From: Whitmania pigra
Lineage: Eukaryota; Annelida; Clitellata; Hirudinida; Haemopidae
Length of the DNA: 64,000 nucleotides
Assembly (NCBI GenBank): GCA_021613335.1
Contig: JAJTWR010000228.1
Span: 574,501-638,500, forward strand
Direction of reading: 5' to 3'
Numbering within the stretch: position 1 is the stretch's first letter; each line of letters opens with the position of its first letter. Below, piece after piece: positions 15,001-25,862 of the stretch. A program made the translations under genes and the position numbers. The notes below the pieces were generated by a model, which was given only the letters and a program-made list of their open reading frames with translations, was not told where the DNA came from and did no database searches.

Positions 15001-18000
15001 GCGGTCGAAGAAGAGACCATAGTGACTGAGAAGGTTGTCTCTGAAGACGCTCCAGTCCTTGAGCAGGAGATAGGCGTCGTCGAAGATGTTCAGATCGAAA
15101 AAATGGTAGTTGCTCAGATTGAGACTGAAGAAGAACTCAAGGAGACTCCTGAAATCGTAAAAGAGAAAAAGGTGAAGACCAGGAACAGGTTGAAATCGTC
15201 GAAGAAATCTCTCAAAAGCTTGCAGAACCGACAGAAATGGCATCGAGGAAGTTGTTCCTGTCGATACCCGCATCGTTGAAAAACCATCAGTTTCTGAAGA
15301 GGAAACCATGGAGGCGGCGAGGAAGAGACCATAGTGACTGAGAAGGTTGTCTCTGAGGACGCGCCAGTCCTTGAGCAAGAGATAGGCGTCCCAAAGATGT
15401 TCAGATCGAAAAAGGGAAGTTGCTGAGATTGAGGCTGAAGAAGAACTCAAGGAGACACACTTCATTGAAGAACCATCAGTTTGTGAAGAGGAAACCATCG
15501 AGGCGGTCGAAGAAGAGACCATAGTGGACTGAGAAGTTTGCCCCCGTCGAAGAAGCTGCAGTTCCTGAGGCAAGAAGTTGCCGAAGATGTTTCGACTCCA
15601 AAAAATGGATGATCTTCCTTTGAAAACCACTTTTTGAAGAATTCATAGTCGAAAAAGTAATTACACCAGCGACATTCCTATTTCCGATGACCTCTAATTT
15701 CAGAGAAATTCAATTATTGATCGTACGTTGGAATCAGTAGACAAGCAGACAATAGAGTTAGAAATTTTAAGGGAAGAGAAGCCTTTCACGGAGTCTTTGG
15801 TTATGACAGTCTTGGAAAAATTTTTGCAAAAAGAAAAAGTGAAGAAGCCATGTTGTCCACTGCTGACATTGATGTCACTGAACAATTCTAGAAGCAGAAG
15901 ACATTCTTCCAGACAAAAAGAAATATGTCCTCCATGAAGGCCAATTTGAAAAAGAATGATATTTCCGAACTTGAGATTGAAGAAAAATATGAGACCGAAG
16001 ATGAACAGAAGAAAACGTTGAATCATTAAAGAGAAAGAGGTGAAGACCAGGAACAGTTGAAATCGTCGAAGAAATCTCTCAAAAGCTTGCAGAACCGACA
16101 GAAAAATGGGCCGTCGAGGAAGGTTGTTCCTGTCGATAACCCGCATCGTTGAAAAACCATCAGTTTCTGAAGAGAAAACCATCGAGGCGGTCGAAGAAGA
16201 GACCATAGTGACTGAGAAGGTTGTCTCTGAAGACGCTCCAGTCCTTGAGCAGGAGATAGGCGTCGTCGAAGATGTTCAGATCGAAAAAATGGTAGTTGCT
16301 CAGATTGAGACTGAAGAAGAACTCAAGGAGACTCCTGAAATCGTAAAAGAGAAAAAGGTTGAAGACCAGGAACAGGTTGAAATCGTCGAAGAAATCTCTC
16401 AAAAGCTTGAGGAACCGACAGAAATGGCCATCGAGGAAGTTGTTCCTGTCGATACCCGCATCGTTGAAAAACCATCAGTTTCTGAAGAGGAAACCATGGA
16501 GGCGGTCGAGGAAGAGACCATAGTGACTGAGAAGGTTGTCTCTGAGGACGCTCCAGTCCTTGAGCAAGAGATAGGCGTCGCCAAAGATGTTCAGATCGAA
16601 AAAGTGGAAGTTGCTGAGATTGAGGCTGAAGAAGAACTCAAGGAGACACACTTCATTGAAGAACCATCAGTTTGTGAAGAGGAAACCATCGAGGCGGTCG
16701 AAGAAGAGACCATAGTGACTGAGAAGTTTGCCCCCGTCGAAGAAGAAGCTGCAGTCCTGAGCAAGAAGTTGCCGAAGATGTTCAGCTCCAAAAAATGGAT
16801 GATCTCCTTTGAAAACCACTTTTGAAGAATTCATAGTCGAAAAAGTAATTACAACCAGCGACATTCCTATTTCCGATGAGCCTCTAATTCAAAGAGAAAT
16901 TCAATTTATTGATCGTACTTTGAATCAGTAGACAAGCAGACAATAGAGTTAAGAAATTTAAGGGAAGAGAAGCCTTTCACGGAGTCTTTGGTTTATGACA
17001 AGTCTTTGGAAAAATTTTTGCAAAAAGAAGAAAGTGAAGAAGCCATTTTGTCCACTGCTGACATTGATGTCACTGAACAATATCTAGAAGCAGAAGACAT
17101 TCTTCCAGAACAAAAGAAATATGTCCTCCATGAAGGCCAATTTGAAAAAGATGATATTTCCGAACTTGAGATTGAAGAAAAATATGAGACCGAAGATGAA
17201 CAGAAGAAAACGTTTGAATTCATTAAAGAGAAAGAGGTTGAAGACCAGGAACAGGTTGAAATCGTCGAAGAAATCTCTCAAAAGCTTGCAGAACCGACAG
17301 AAATGGCCGTCGAGGAAGTTGTTCCTGTCGATACCCGCATCGTTGAAAAACCATCAGTTTCTGAAGAGGAAACCATCGAGGCGGTCGAGGAAGAGACCAT
17401 AGTGACTGAGAAGGTTGTCTCTGAGGACGTTCCAGTCCTTGGGCAAGAGAAAGGCGTCGTCGAAGATGTTCAGATTGAAAAAGTGGAGGTTGCTCAGATT
17501 GAGGCTGAAGAAGAACTCAAGGAGACACACATCATTGAAGAACCATCAGTTTCTGAAAAGGAAACCATCGAGGCGGTCGAGGAAGAGACCATACTGACTG
17601 AGAAGATAGTCTCTGAAAAAGCTGCATTCCTTGAACAAGAGGAAGGCCTCGCCAAAGATGTTCAGATCGAAAAAGTGGAAGTTGCTGAGATTGAGGCTGA
17701 AGAAGACTCAAGGAGACACACTTCATTGAAGAACCATCAGTTTGTGAAGAGGAAACCATCGAGGCGGTCGAAGAAGAGACCATAGTGACTGAGAAGGTTG
17801 TCTCTGAAGAAGAGCTGCAGTCCTTGAGCAGGATATAGGCGTCGTCGAAGATGTTCAGATTGAAAAAGTGGTGGTTGCTCAGATTGAGGCTGAAGAAGAA
17901 CTCAAGGAGACTCCTGAAATCGTAAAAGAGAAAAAGGTTGAAGACAAGGAACAGGTTGAAATCGTCGAAGAAATCTCTCAAAAGCTTGCAGAACCGATAG

Positions 18001-21000
18001 AAATGGCCGTCGAGGAAGTTGTTCCTGTCGATACACGAATCGTTGAAAAACCATCAGTTTCTGAAGAGGAAACCGTCGAGGCGGTCGAGGAAGAGACCAT
18101 AGTGACTGAGAAGGTTGTCTCTGAGGAAGCTCCAGTCCTTGAGCAAAAGATAGGCGTCGTCGAAGATGTTCAGATCGAAAAAGTGGAGGTTGCTCAGATT
18201 GAGGCTGAAGAAGAACTTAAGGAGACTCCTGAAATCGAAAAAGAAAAAAAAAGAGGTTGAAGACCAGGAACAGGTTGAAATCGTCGAAGAAGAAATCTCT
18301 CAAAAGCTTGCAGAACCGACAGAAATGGCCATCGAGGAAGTTGTTCCTGTCGATACCCGCATCGTTGAAAAACCATCAGTTTCTGAAGAGGAAACCATCG
18401 AGGCGGTCGCGGAAGAGACCATCGTGACTGAGAAGGTTGTCTCTGAGGAAGCTCCAGTCCTTGAGCAAAAGATAGGCGTCGTCGAAGATGTTCAGATCGA
18501 AAAAGTGGAGGTTGCTCAGATTGAGGCTGAAGAAGAACTTAAGGAGACTCCTGAAATCGAAAAAGAAAAAGAGGTTGAAGACCAGGAACAGGTTGAAATC
18601 GTCGAAGAAATCTCTCAAAAGCTTGCAGAACCGACAGAAATGGCCGTCGAGGAAGTTGTTCCTGTCGATACCCGCATCGTTGAAAAACCATCAGTTTCTG
18701 AAGAGGAAACCATCGAGGCGGTCGCGGAAGAGACCATCGTGACTGAGAAGGTTGTCTCTGAGGAAGCTCCAGTCCTTGAGCAAAAGATAGGCGTCGTCGA
18801 AGATGTTCAGATCGAAAAAGTGGAGGTTGCTCAGATTGAGGCTGAAGAAGAACTTAAGGAGACTCCTGAAATCGAAAAAGAAAAAGTGGTTGAAGACCAG
18901 GAACAGGTTGAAATCGTCGAAGAAATCTCTCAAAAGCTTGCAGAACCGACAGAAATGGCCGTCGAGGAAGTTGTTCCTGTCGATACACGAATCGTTGAAA
19001 AACCATCAGTTTCTGAAGAGGAAACCGTCGAGGCGGTCGAGGAAGAGACCATAGTGACTGAGCAGGTTGTCTCTGAGGAAGCTCCAGTCCTTGAGCAAGA
19101 GAAAGGCGTCGTCGAAGATGTTCAGATCGAAAAAGTTGAGGTTGCTGAGATTGAGGCTGAAGAAGAACTGAAGGAGACACACATCATTGAAGAACCATCA
19201 GTTTGTGAAAAGGAAACATCGAGGCGGTCGGGGAAGAGACCATAGTGACTGAGAAGTTTGCCCCCGTCGAAGAAGCTGCAGTTCCTGAGCAACTAGTTGC
19301 CGAAGATGTTCAGCTCCACAAAATGGATGATCTTCCTTTAAAAACCACTTTTGAAGAATTCATAGTCGAAAAAGTCATTACAACCAGCGACATTCCTATT
19401 TCGGATGAGCCTGTAATTTCAAGAGAAATTCAATTTATTGATCGTACTTTGGAATCAGTAGACAAGCAGACAATAGAGTTAGAAATTTTAGGGGAAGAGA
19501 AGCCTTTCACGGAGTCTTTGGTTTATGACAAGTCTTTGGAAAAATTTTTGCAAAAAGAAGAAAGTGAAGAAGCCATTTTGTCCACTGCTGACATTGATGT
19601 CACTGAACAATATCTAGAAGCAGAAGACATTCTTCCAGAAGAAAGGAAATATGTCCTCTATGATGGGCAATTTGAAAAAGATGATATTTCCGAACTTGAG
19701 AGGGAAGAAAAATATGAGACCGAAGATGAACAGAAGAAAACGTCTGAAATCATTAAAGAGAAAGAGGTTGAAGACCAGGAACAGGTTGAAATCGTCGAAG
19801 AAATCTCTCAAAAGCTTGCAGAACCGATAGAAATGGCCGTCGAGGAAGTTGTTCCTGTCGATACACGAATCGTTGAAAAACCATCAGTTTCTGAAGAGGA
19901 AACCGTCGAGGCGGTCGAGGAAGAGACCATAGTGACTGAGAAGGTTGTCTCTGAGGAAGCTCCAGTCCTTGAGCAAAAGATAGGCGTCGTCGAAGATGTT
20001 CAGATCGAAAAAGTGGAGGTTGCTCAGATTGAGGCTGAAGAAGAACTTAAGGAGACTCCTGAAATCGAAAAAGAAAAAGAGGTTGAAGACCAGGAACAGG
20101 TTGAAATCGTCGAAGAAATCTCTCAAAAGCTTGCAGAACCGACAGAAATGGCCATCGAGGAAGTTGTTCCTGTCGATACCCGCATCGTTGAAAAACCATC
20201 AGTTTCTGAAGAGGAAACCATCGATGAGGTCGCGGAAGAGACCATAGTGACTGAGAAGATTGTCTCTGAAGAAGCTGCAGTCCTTGAGCAAGAGAAAGGC
20301 GTCGTCGAAGATGTTCAGATCGAAAAAATGGAGGTTGCTCAGATTGTGGCTGAAGAAGAACTCAAGGAGACTCCTGAAATCGTAAAAGAGAAAGAGGTTG
20401 AAGACCAGGAACAGGTTGAAATCGTCGAAGAAATCCCTCAAAAGCTTGCAGAACCGACAGAAATGGCCGTCGAGGAAGTTGTTCCTGTCGATACACGAAT
20501 CGTTGAAAAACCATCAGTTTCTGAAGAGGAAACCGTCGAGGCGGTCGAGGAAGAGACCATAGTGACTGAGCAGGTTGTCTCTGAGGAAGCTCCAGTCCTT
20601 GAGCAAGAGAAAGGCGTCGTCGAAGATGTTCAGATCGAAAAAGTTGAGGTTGCTGAGATTGAGGCTGAAGAAGAACTGAAGGAGACACACATCATTGAAG
20701 AACCATCAGTTTGTGAAAAGGAAACCATCGAGGCGGTCGAGGAAGAGACCATAGTGACTGAGAAGTTTGCCCCCGTCGAAGAAGCTGCAGTTCCTGAGCA
20801 ACTAGTTGCCGAAGATGTTCAGCTCCACAAAATGGATGATCTTCCTTTGAAAACCACTTTTGAAGAATTCATAGTCGAAAAAGTCATTACAACCAGCGAC
20901 ATTCCTATTTCGGATGAGCCTGTAATTTCAAGAGAAATTCAATTTATTGATCGTACTTTGGAATCAGTAGACAAGCAGACAATAGAGTTAGAAATTTTAG

Positions 21001-22250
21001 GGGAAGAGAAGCCTTTCACGGAGTCTTTGGTTTATGACAAGTCTTTGGAAAAATTTTTGCAAAAAGAAGAAAGTGAAGAAGCCATTTTGTCCACTGCTGA
21101 CATTGATGTCACTGAACAATATCTAGAATCAGAAGACATTCTTCCAGAACAAAAAAAATATGTCCTCCATGAAGGCCAATTTGAAAAAGATGATATTTCC
21201 GAACTTGAGAGGGAAGAAAAATATGAGACCGAAGATGAACAGAAGAAAACGTCTGAAATCATTAAAGAGAAAGAGGTTGAAGACCAGGAACAGGTTGAAA
21301 TCGTCGAAGAAATCTCTCAAAAGCTTGCAGAACCGACAGAAATGGCCGTCGAGGAAGTTGTTCCTGTCGATACACGAATCGTTGAAAAACCATCAGTTTC
21401 TGAAGAGGAAACCGTCGAGGCGGTCGAGGAAGAGACCATAGTGACTGAGCAGGTTGTCTCTGAGGACGCTCCAGTCCTTGAGCAAGAGAAAGGCGTCGTC
21501 GAAGATGTTCAGATCGAAAAAGTGGAGGTTGCTCAGATTGAGGCTAAAGAAGAACTCAAGGAGACTCCTAAAATCGTAAAAGATAAAGAGGTTGAAGACC
21601 AGGAACAGGTTGAAATCGTCGAAGAAATCTCTCAAAAGCTTGCAGAACCGACAGAAATGGCCGTCGAGGAAGTTGTTCCTGTCGATACCCGCATCGTTGA
21701 AAAACCATCAGTTTCTGAAGAGGAAACCATCGATGCGGTCGCGGAAGAGACCATAGTGACTGAGAAGATTGTCTCTGAAGAAGCTGCAGTCCTTGAGAAA
21801 GAGAAAGGCGTCGTCGAAGATGTTCAGATCGAAAAAGTGGAGGTTGCTGAGATTGAGGCTGAAGAAGAACTGAAGGAGACACACATCATTGAAGAACCAT
21901 CAGTTTCTGAAAAGGAAACCATTGAGGCGGTCGAGGAAGAGACCATAGTAACTGAGAAGGTTGTCTCTGAGGAAGCTCCAGTCCTTGAGCAGGAGATAGG
22001 CGTCGTCGAAGATGTTCAGATCGAAAAAGTGGAGGTTGCTGAGATTGAGGCTGAAGAAGAACTCAAGGAGACTCCTGAAATTGTAAAAGAAAAAGAGGTT
22101 GAAGACCAGGAACAGGTTGAAATCGTCGAAGAAATCTCTAAGGAGCTTGAAAAACCGACAGAAATGGCCGTCGAGGAAGTTGCTCCTGTCGATACACGCA
22201 TCGTTGAAAAACCATCAGTTTCTGAAGAGGAAACCTTCGAGGCGATCGAG
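1..22250 (+). repeat. Coding tandem array of three module types with higher-order repeats
   Basis: Three in-frame units alternate. The 192-bp unit (64 aa) ends in ETHIIEEPSV or ETHFIEEPSV. The 315-bp unit (105 aa) carries ETPEIVKEKEVEDQEQ; its period is directly measurable at 18376 to 18691. The long unit is about 687 bp (229 aa), from TEKFAPVEEAAV through TTSDIPISDEP and KFLQKEESEEAILS to the shared DQEQVEIVEE end. The DIPISDEP anchor of the long unit occurs 11 times, near 1321, 2201, 3591, 4473, 6246, 8014, 10096, 15670, 16859, 19389 and 20896. Larger duplications lie on top of this. A ~1.2 kb block starting with the KIVSEKAAFLEQ module repeats at about 11349, 12554 and 13752. The stretch from about 100 to 1300 recurs around 6790-8000 and partly at 5190-6300. 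Copies are mostly almost identical, so unequal exchange or conversion must be recent. Confidence 0.92.
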
Positions 22251-23103
22251 GAAAATACCATAGTGAAGTTGGGATCTTCCTTAGGATTTCTTGAACCTGT
22301 TATTGTGGATGAATCTAACGTTGGTTGTAGAATATGTGATGATCTCACTTTAGAATCTGTTCCTCCCTCTAATTACGATTTTAAGCTTGAATGTGGCCAA
22401 CATAGTTTCTTAGAATTTAAGCATCCTCCAGTTTCTCATTCTACTCCTTGTGACAAATGTGATTCTCTTTCGTCGTCTAATAGAGTTTTGGTAACGAAAA
22501 TGATTAGATCAATCGATCTTGAAGGGGATATTAAAGAAACACTCATTACTGAAACACTTCCTGATTCCGACAAGTTCGATTCTTCCAGTCCTAGATCAAG
22601 TATTAGTGAGACCCTCGAAAAGAATTACGTTTCGCCTGAAGATGAAATTACTAATTTTCCAGTCATGGTTTATACCGAAACTTTAGAAACGGAGCCTGAA
22701 ATCGAATCAGAACAGTTGGAATATCAAGAAGTATTACCTGATGGTACTGTTGTTTCTCGAAAATTTTCTCAAATGAAACAGATTCAGTCAATGACGAGGA
22801 GAATATTTTTACATGGAGCTGATGATCGGTTTTCATTTCTTGATGAATCGGAATGTCAAGATTCCGACAACATGCAAATTAGTAGATATTCTGACAAGCA
22901 ATCAGAAAGTCCAACTACATATTCAGAAACATTAAAAACGGAGGAAACCATAGATGGTGTATCCATTAAAAAAACCACAACAAAGACTTCTAGCCAACAA
23001 CTGATTACTGAACGCACGGTTTTAAGCGTCCGAGGTTCTCTAAATAATTTATCAAAAGAAAGTGAGCTTTCAGATCTTTTGAGACAATTTTCAGGCGACA
23101 AAG
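1..23103 (+). CDS. Giant Glu-rich modular repeat protein, 3' part of a >23 kb exon (5' partial)
   Basis: Seen: one coding sense runs from the left window edge to 23103, where the exon ends in AAG|GTAAGA (phase 1). The protein is very rich in Glu and Val and consists of recurring modules with motifs such as VPVDTRIVEKPSVSEEE, TIVTEKVVSEEAPVLEQ and DQEQVEIVEEISQKLAEP. The last stretch (22255-23103) is unique. The frame is broken by small indels at about 1034, 1376, 1487, 1638, 1838, 2948, 3904, 4108, 4400, 5130, 6993, 7060, 7270, 7930, 8113, 8591, 8978, 9395, 10048, 10397, 11931, 12331, 12829, 13441, 17812, 18250 and 19216, with more between 13.7 and 16.9 kb. After 19216 it is open for about 1,290 codons. 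No enzyme domain, signal peptide or membrane segment is visible. Inference: a cytoplasmic scaffold or cytoskeletal protein such as the tail of a giant ankyrin; titin-like or MAP1-like proteins are alternatives. Start and N-terminal domains lie outside the window. Confidence 0.75.
22255..23103 (+). CDS. Unique acidic segment closing the giant exon
   Basis: After the last repeat (ending EETFEAIEENTIVK) the protein becomes non-repetitive for about 280 residues. Visible are two Cys pairs (GCRICDD and PCDKCDS), many Ser/Glu/Thr residues, the phrase EVLPDGTVVSRKFSQ followed by MTRRIFLHG, and a Thr/Ser-rich stretch KKTTTKTSSQQLITERTV. A DGTVVxRK phrase followed by a basic ITRR-like patch resembles, from memory, tails of giant ankyrins and spectrin partners; I cannot align it here. 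The reading frame is clean and the donor at 23104 is a strong consensus, so this is the real end of the exon rather than the in-frame stop ten bases further on. Confidence 0.7.
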
Positions 23104-23194
23104 GTAAGATGTAGAATTGTTCAATAATTTTTGTAGAACTAGCTGTATCCATCTTTATTATCGTACCTATTCTACGTTTACGAATAAATTGCAG

Positions 23195-23281
23195 AGATAG
23201 ATAAATCTGCTTCAAAAGACGATCAATTGAGTAGCTCAAGTTCAGAAGTTGCACAGCTTGACGATGTTTGCTTGCAACAAG
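23195..23281 (+). CDS. Small second exon of the giant gene
   Basis: An 87-bp exon between the acceptor ttgcAG (ending 23194) and the donor CAAG|GTTACT (23282). It enters and leaves in phase 1, matching the phase-1 end of the giant exon and the phase-1 start of the next one. It encodes about 29 residues, beginning EIDKSASKDDQLSSSSSE and ending in CLQQ. The start at 23195 is required, because an exon starting two bases later would hit a stop immediately. The intron before it is only 91 bp and the one after it 191 bp, which is normal for compact invertebrate introns. Confidence 0.7.
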
Positions 23282-23472
23282 GTTACTAAATTATTGTTTT
23301 ATAAAAAAAAATTATATCATTTTTAATCTTACTAGTGCTCTCCTTTACTAACCTTTGGGCATGTTAATTTATCCACGCTCAGTGTATCTTTAACACCATT
23401 TTAGAATGAACTAAAAACACTAAAATGAGTATCGCGTCTATTCTTTGATTAGTATTTATATAATTTATATAG

Positions 23473-25242
23473 AAATCGAATCGGAGCTCGATAAATATTC
23501 ACAAAGCACAGATGTTGATGAACCAGTTGATTATGATATTGAGAATGGAACTCAGCCAAAGAATGAAAATCTGAAAGAAAAATGTTTTAAGCCCAATGAA
23601 GTGAACTCATCAGAACATGAAAGTAAATATAGCTTCGCGGGAGGAAACGAAGGTTTAGAGTTTCATGAATTAAAGGAAAAACAAGAAATCAAATATCCAG
23701 ATAATCAAGTGGTTCCTCAAATGACAGCATTACAAGGTTGTATTTTGCCTGCTATATCAGAAGAAGACGAAAAAAAGTCAAGTTCTCAAAGCAAGACAAC
23801 AAGTTCTTCCGACAAACTCGAAAATGAGGCATCTAATTCAGATTCTTCAAAAAAAATACAGAAGTCTAATGCTCTTCGGAATTTCGAAAATAAATTAATG
23901 AGCAAAAAATATGCCGATAATACCTCAGTCTCGTCTTCATTGCTTGAATTTGAGAGCTTGGAAAAAGAAATTCAAGAAAAAGGTAGCATAGATTCGGTCT
24001 CTCTTGGGCGTTTGAGCACGAGGGGAATAACAGAGAGAGATGACGCTTCGGTGACATCATCTCTTGCTGAGTTTGAAAAGCTTGAAAAAGAGTGCTTGGT
24101 TCCATCAGATTCTCAAGGAACTGGCTCAAAGAGTTCCAGTTCTTCCAACGTGGACTTCGAAATGGGTAGAGATGGTCACAAAAGTCAGTTGACAGAACAG
24201 TTAAGATCATCATCCTCATCACTGGCTGAATTTGAACAATTGGAACAACAACTGACAGTAGACGAAGAAGTTTCTGTTGAAGCTAGAAAAGTGGCGAGCA
24301 TGTTAGAAAAAGGTTCTCTTCCAATAAAGGATGATTTTTCCGATAGCGATTCTAGCAAAGATAAGTCTAGCAAGGATGGCCAAGAAGTTAAAGAAAAAAT
24401 AAAGCCGACCGAGAAACCTATTTATCCACCTTACCAAGACATAGTTCAGATTATCAGACAAGCTTCAGAAAAGGTTCCATTTTTTGAAGACTTCCGGCAA
24501 ACGGTGAGTCCAAAGAGTGCAGTGAAACTCCAAGCTCCATTATTAAAGTCAGGAATTGTCACTCCCGATGTTGCCCAACGTAATAATGTGGTACCCCAAA
24601 GTGAATTTATGGATATTTCAAGCGATTCTTTATCCACGGCTAAAACATCTGCTCAATCTTTACTTCTTGGAGAATCTGAGATGTTCACATCAACAGACTC
24701 TTTAGAGGACGAGCAGGCAGATGAAATCATCCAGTTGATGATGAGATCGACAGATTCACTTGAAGACCAGCAACATCAAGAAAGCTTTGACACCGACTCG
24801 TTACAAGATATGCCAACAATTATAACAAAGAGCATGTCACAAGATTCGTTGAAAGAAACCATTGCTGAAGCTATGGAGATTTCGGCAGAATCAGGAGCCT
24901 GGAGTCGTTCAAGCTCACAACAATCTTCTGCAACGTTAATATGTGGTAATCACACAAACAAGTGCGCACCTACTTCATTCGGCTTCTCGTCCCATACATC
25001 CTTAATGAAGGACAGCGTATTGACTCTGGATAATATTAGCCCGACTGACCTGAAAGGTATTGACTCCGAAGGTAACACTTGCGAACTATTGGACAACAGA
25101 ATTGCCACCAAAGATTTGAAAAATCTTCGAAAAAAGCAGAGAGACCTTTGTTTTGAGAAAAGTGCCAGTTGTGATTCTTCAATTCAGGATACTTTGATGG
25201 AGTCATATGAAAGTGCATCAACAGCATCCTTAGTGGCACAAG
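23473..25242 (+). CDS. Third exon of the giant gene, Ser/Glu-rich with SSLxEFExLE and STDSLE repeats
   Basis: The acceptor tatatAG ends at 23472 and the frame continues in phase 1 (E-I-E-S-E-L-D-K). It stays open for 590 codons to the donor CAAG|GTAGAG at 25243, again phase 1; without splicing it would stop at 25287. Three copies of a short motif are visible: SSLLEFESLEKEIQEKGS, SSLAEFEKLEKECL and SSLAEFEQLEQQL. A second series, STDSLEDEQ, STDSLEDQQ, DTDSLQDMP and SQDSLKETI, follows near the C-terminal half. Such Ser-rich repeats around a Leu/Phe core occur in long tails of invertebrate giant ankyrins as I remember them. The three-exon phase chain is solid; the family name is inference. Downstream exons were not found before the LINE fragment at 25.35 kb. 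Confidence 0.75.
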
Positions 25243-25351
25243 GTAGAGTCAACGATAGTTTAAGATTCATTAGTGCATTACTTCATTAACTTAAAGCAAA
25301 CTGGTAATATTATTGCAGTTAGGTCGTGAACACAACACCGTTTAACAGCTT

Positions 25352-25862
25352 TAACATAACATAACATAACATAACATAACAATTATTTATAGTGGTTAAG
25401 AAGACCTAAATTTGTATAATAACCACTCTTTTTAGTCCTAATAACCGAATTTACTTAAGTAAATTTTGAATTTATCTACTGTGTCCGCATGGATGGTTTC
25501 CTTATCTAGTTTATTCCATAAGGAAACCACCCTTGAACTGAAATAATTGTTTTTCAAGTTTCCCGAAGCCTTCCTATATAATTTACAATCGTGCCCTCTA
25601 GTAGAAGCACTTTTTGTGGCTTCGAAAAACTGTTCAGGCAAAAGGCCTTCCCTTCCTGATAAAATTTTGAATGTCTCGATGAGTTCCCCTCTATTTCTTC
25701 TCTTTTCCAGAGTCGTTAATTTACATCCATTTAATATTTCCTCGTAACTCCGCTTTCCAAAACCTTCTATCATCCTGGTTGCTCTTCTTTGTACTCTTTC
25801 CAACACTTCTACATCCTTTCTCAAGGTGTGGCCTTACTAATGCCTTATACAATCTTTCTATC
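25352..25862 (-). mobile_element. 5'-truncated CR1-like LINE, 3' end only
   Basis: The minus strand matches the last ~450 bases of the full LINE at 47-51 kb. It encodes the same C-terminal run (LERVQRRATRMIEGFGKRSY..., LWNKLDKETIHADTVDKF) as a 128-codon open frame at 25438-25824, then the same 3' UTR (AACCACTATAAATAATTG). It ends in several copies of the pentamer ATAAC (25352-25381 on the plus strand), the short tandem tail typical of this element class. Truncation is near 25862, just upstream of the codons for the RPHLE phrase. It lies about 110 bp after the last recognised exon of the giant gene, so probably in its intron or 3' flank. Confidence 0.88.

Noticed and set aside
1..18000. Idea that the array is a CRISPR-like or satellite array
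   Set aside because: Units are 192-687 bp, coding in one sense, with synonymous-type variation and no spacer structure.
23445..23472. Start of the third exon at an upstream in-frame ATG-like position
   Set aside because: The upstream part reads intronic T/A-rich sequence; the acceptor at 23471-23472 with matching phase is better.
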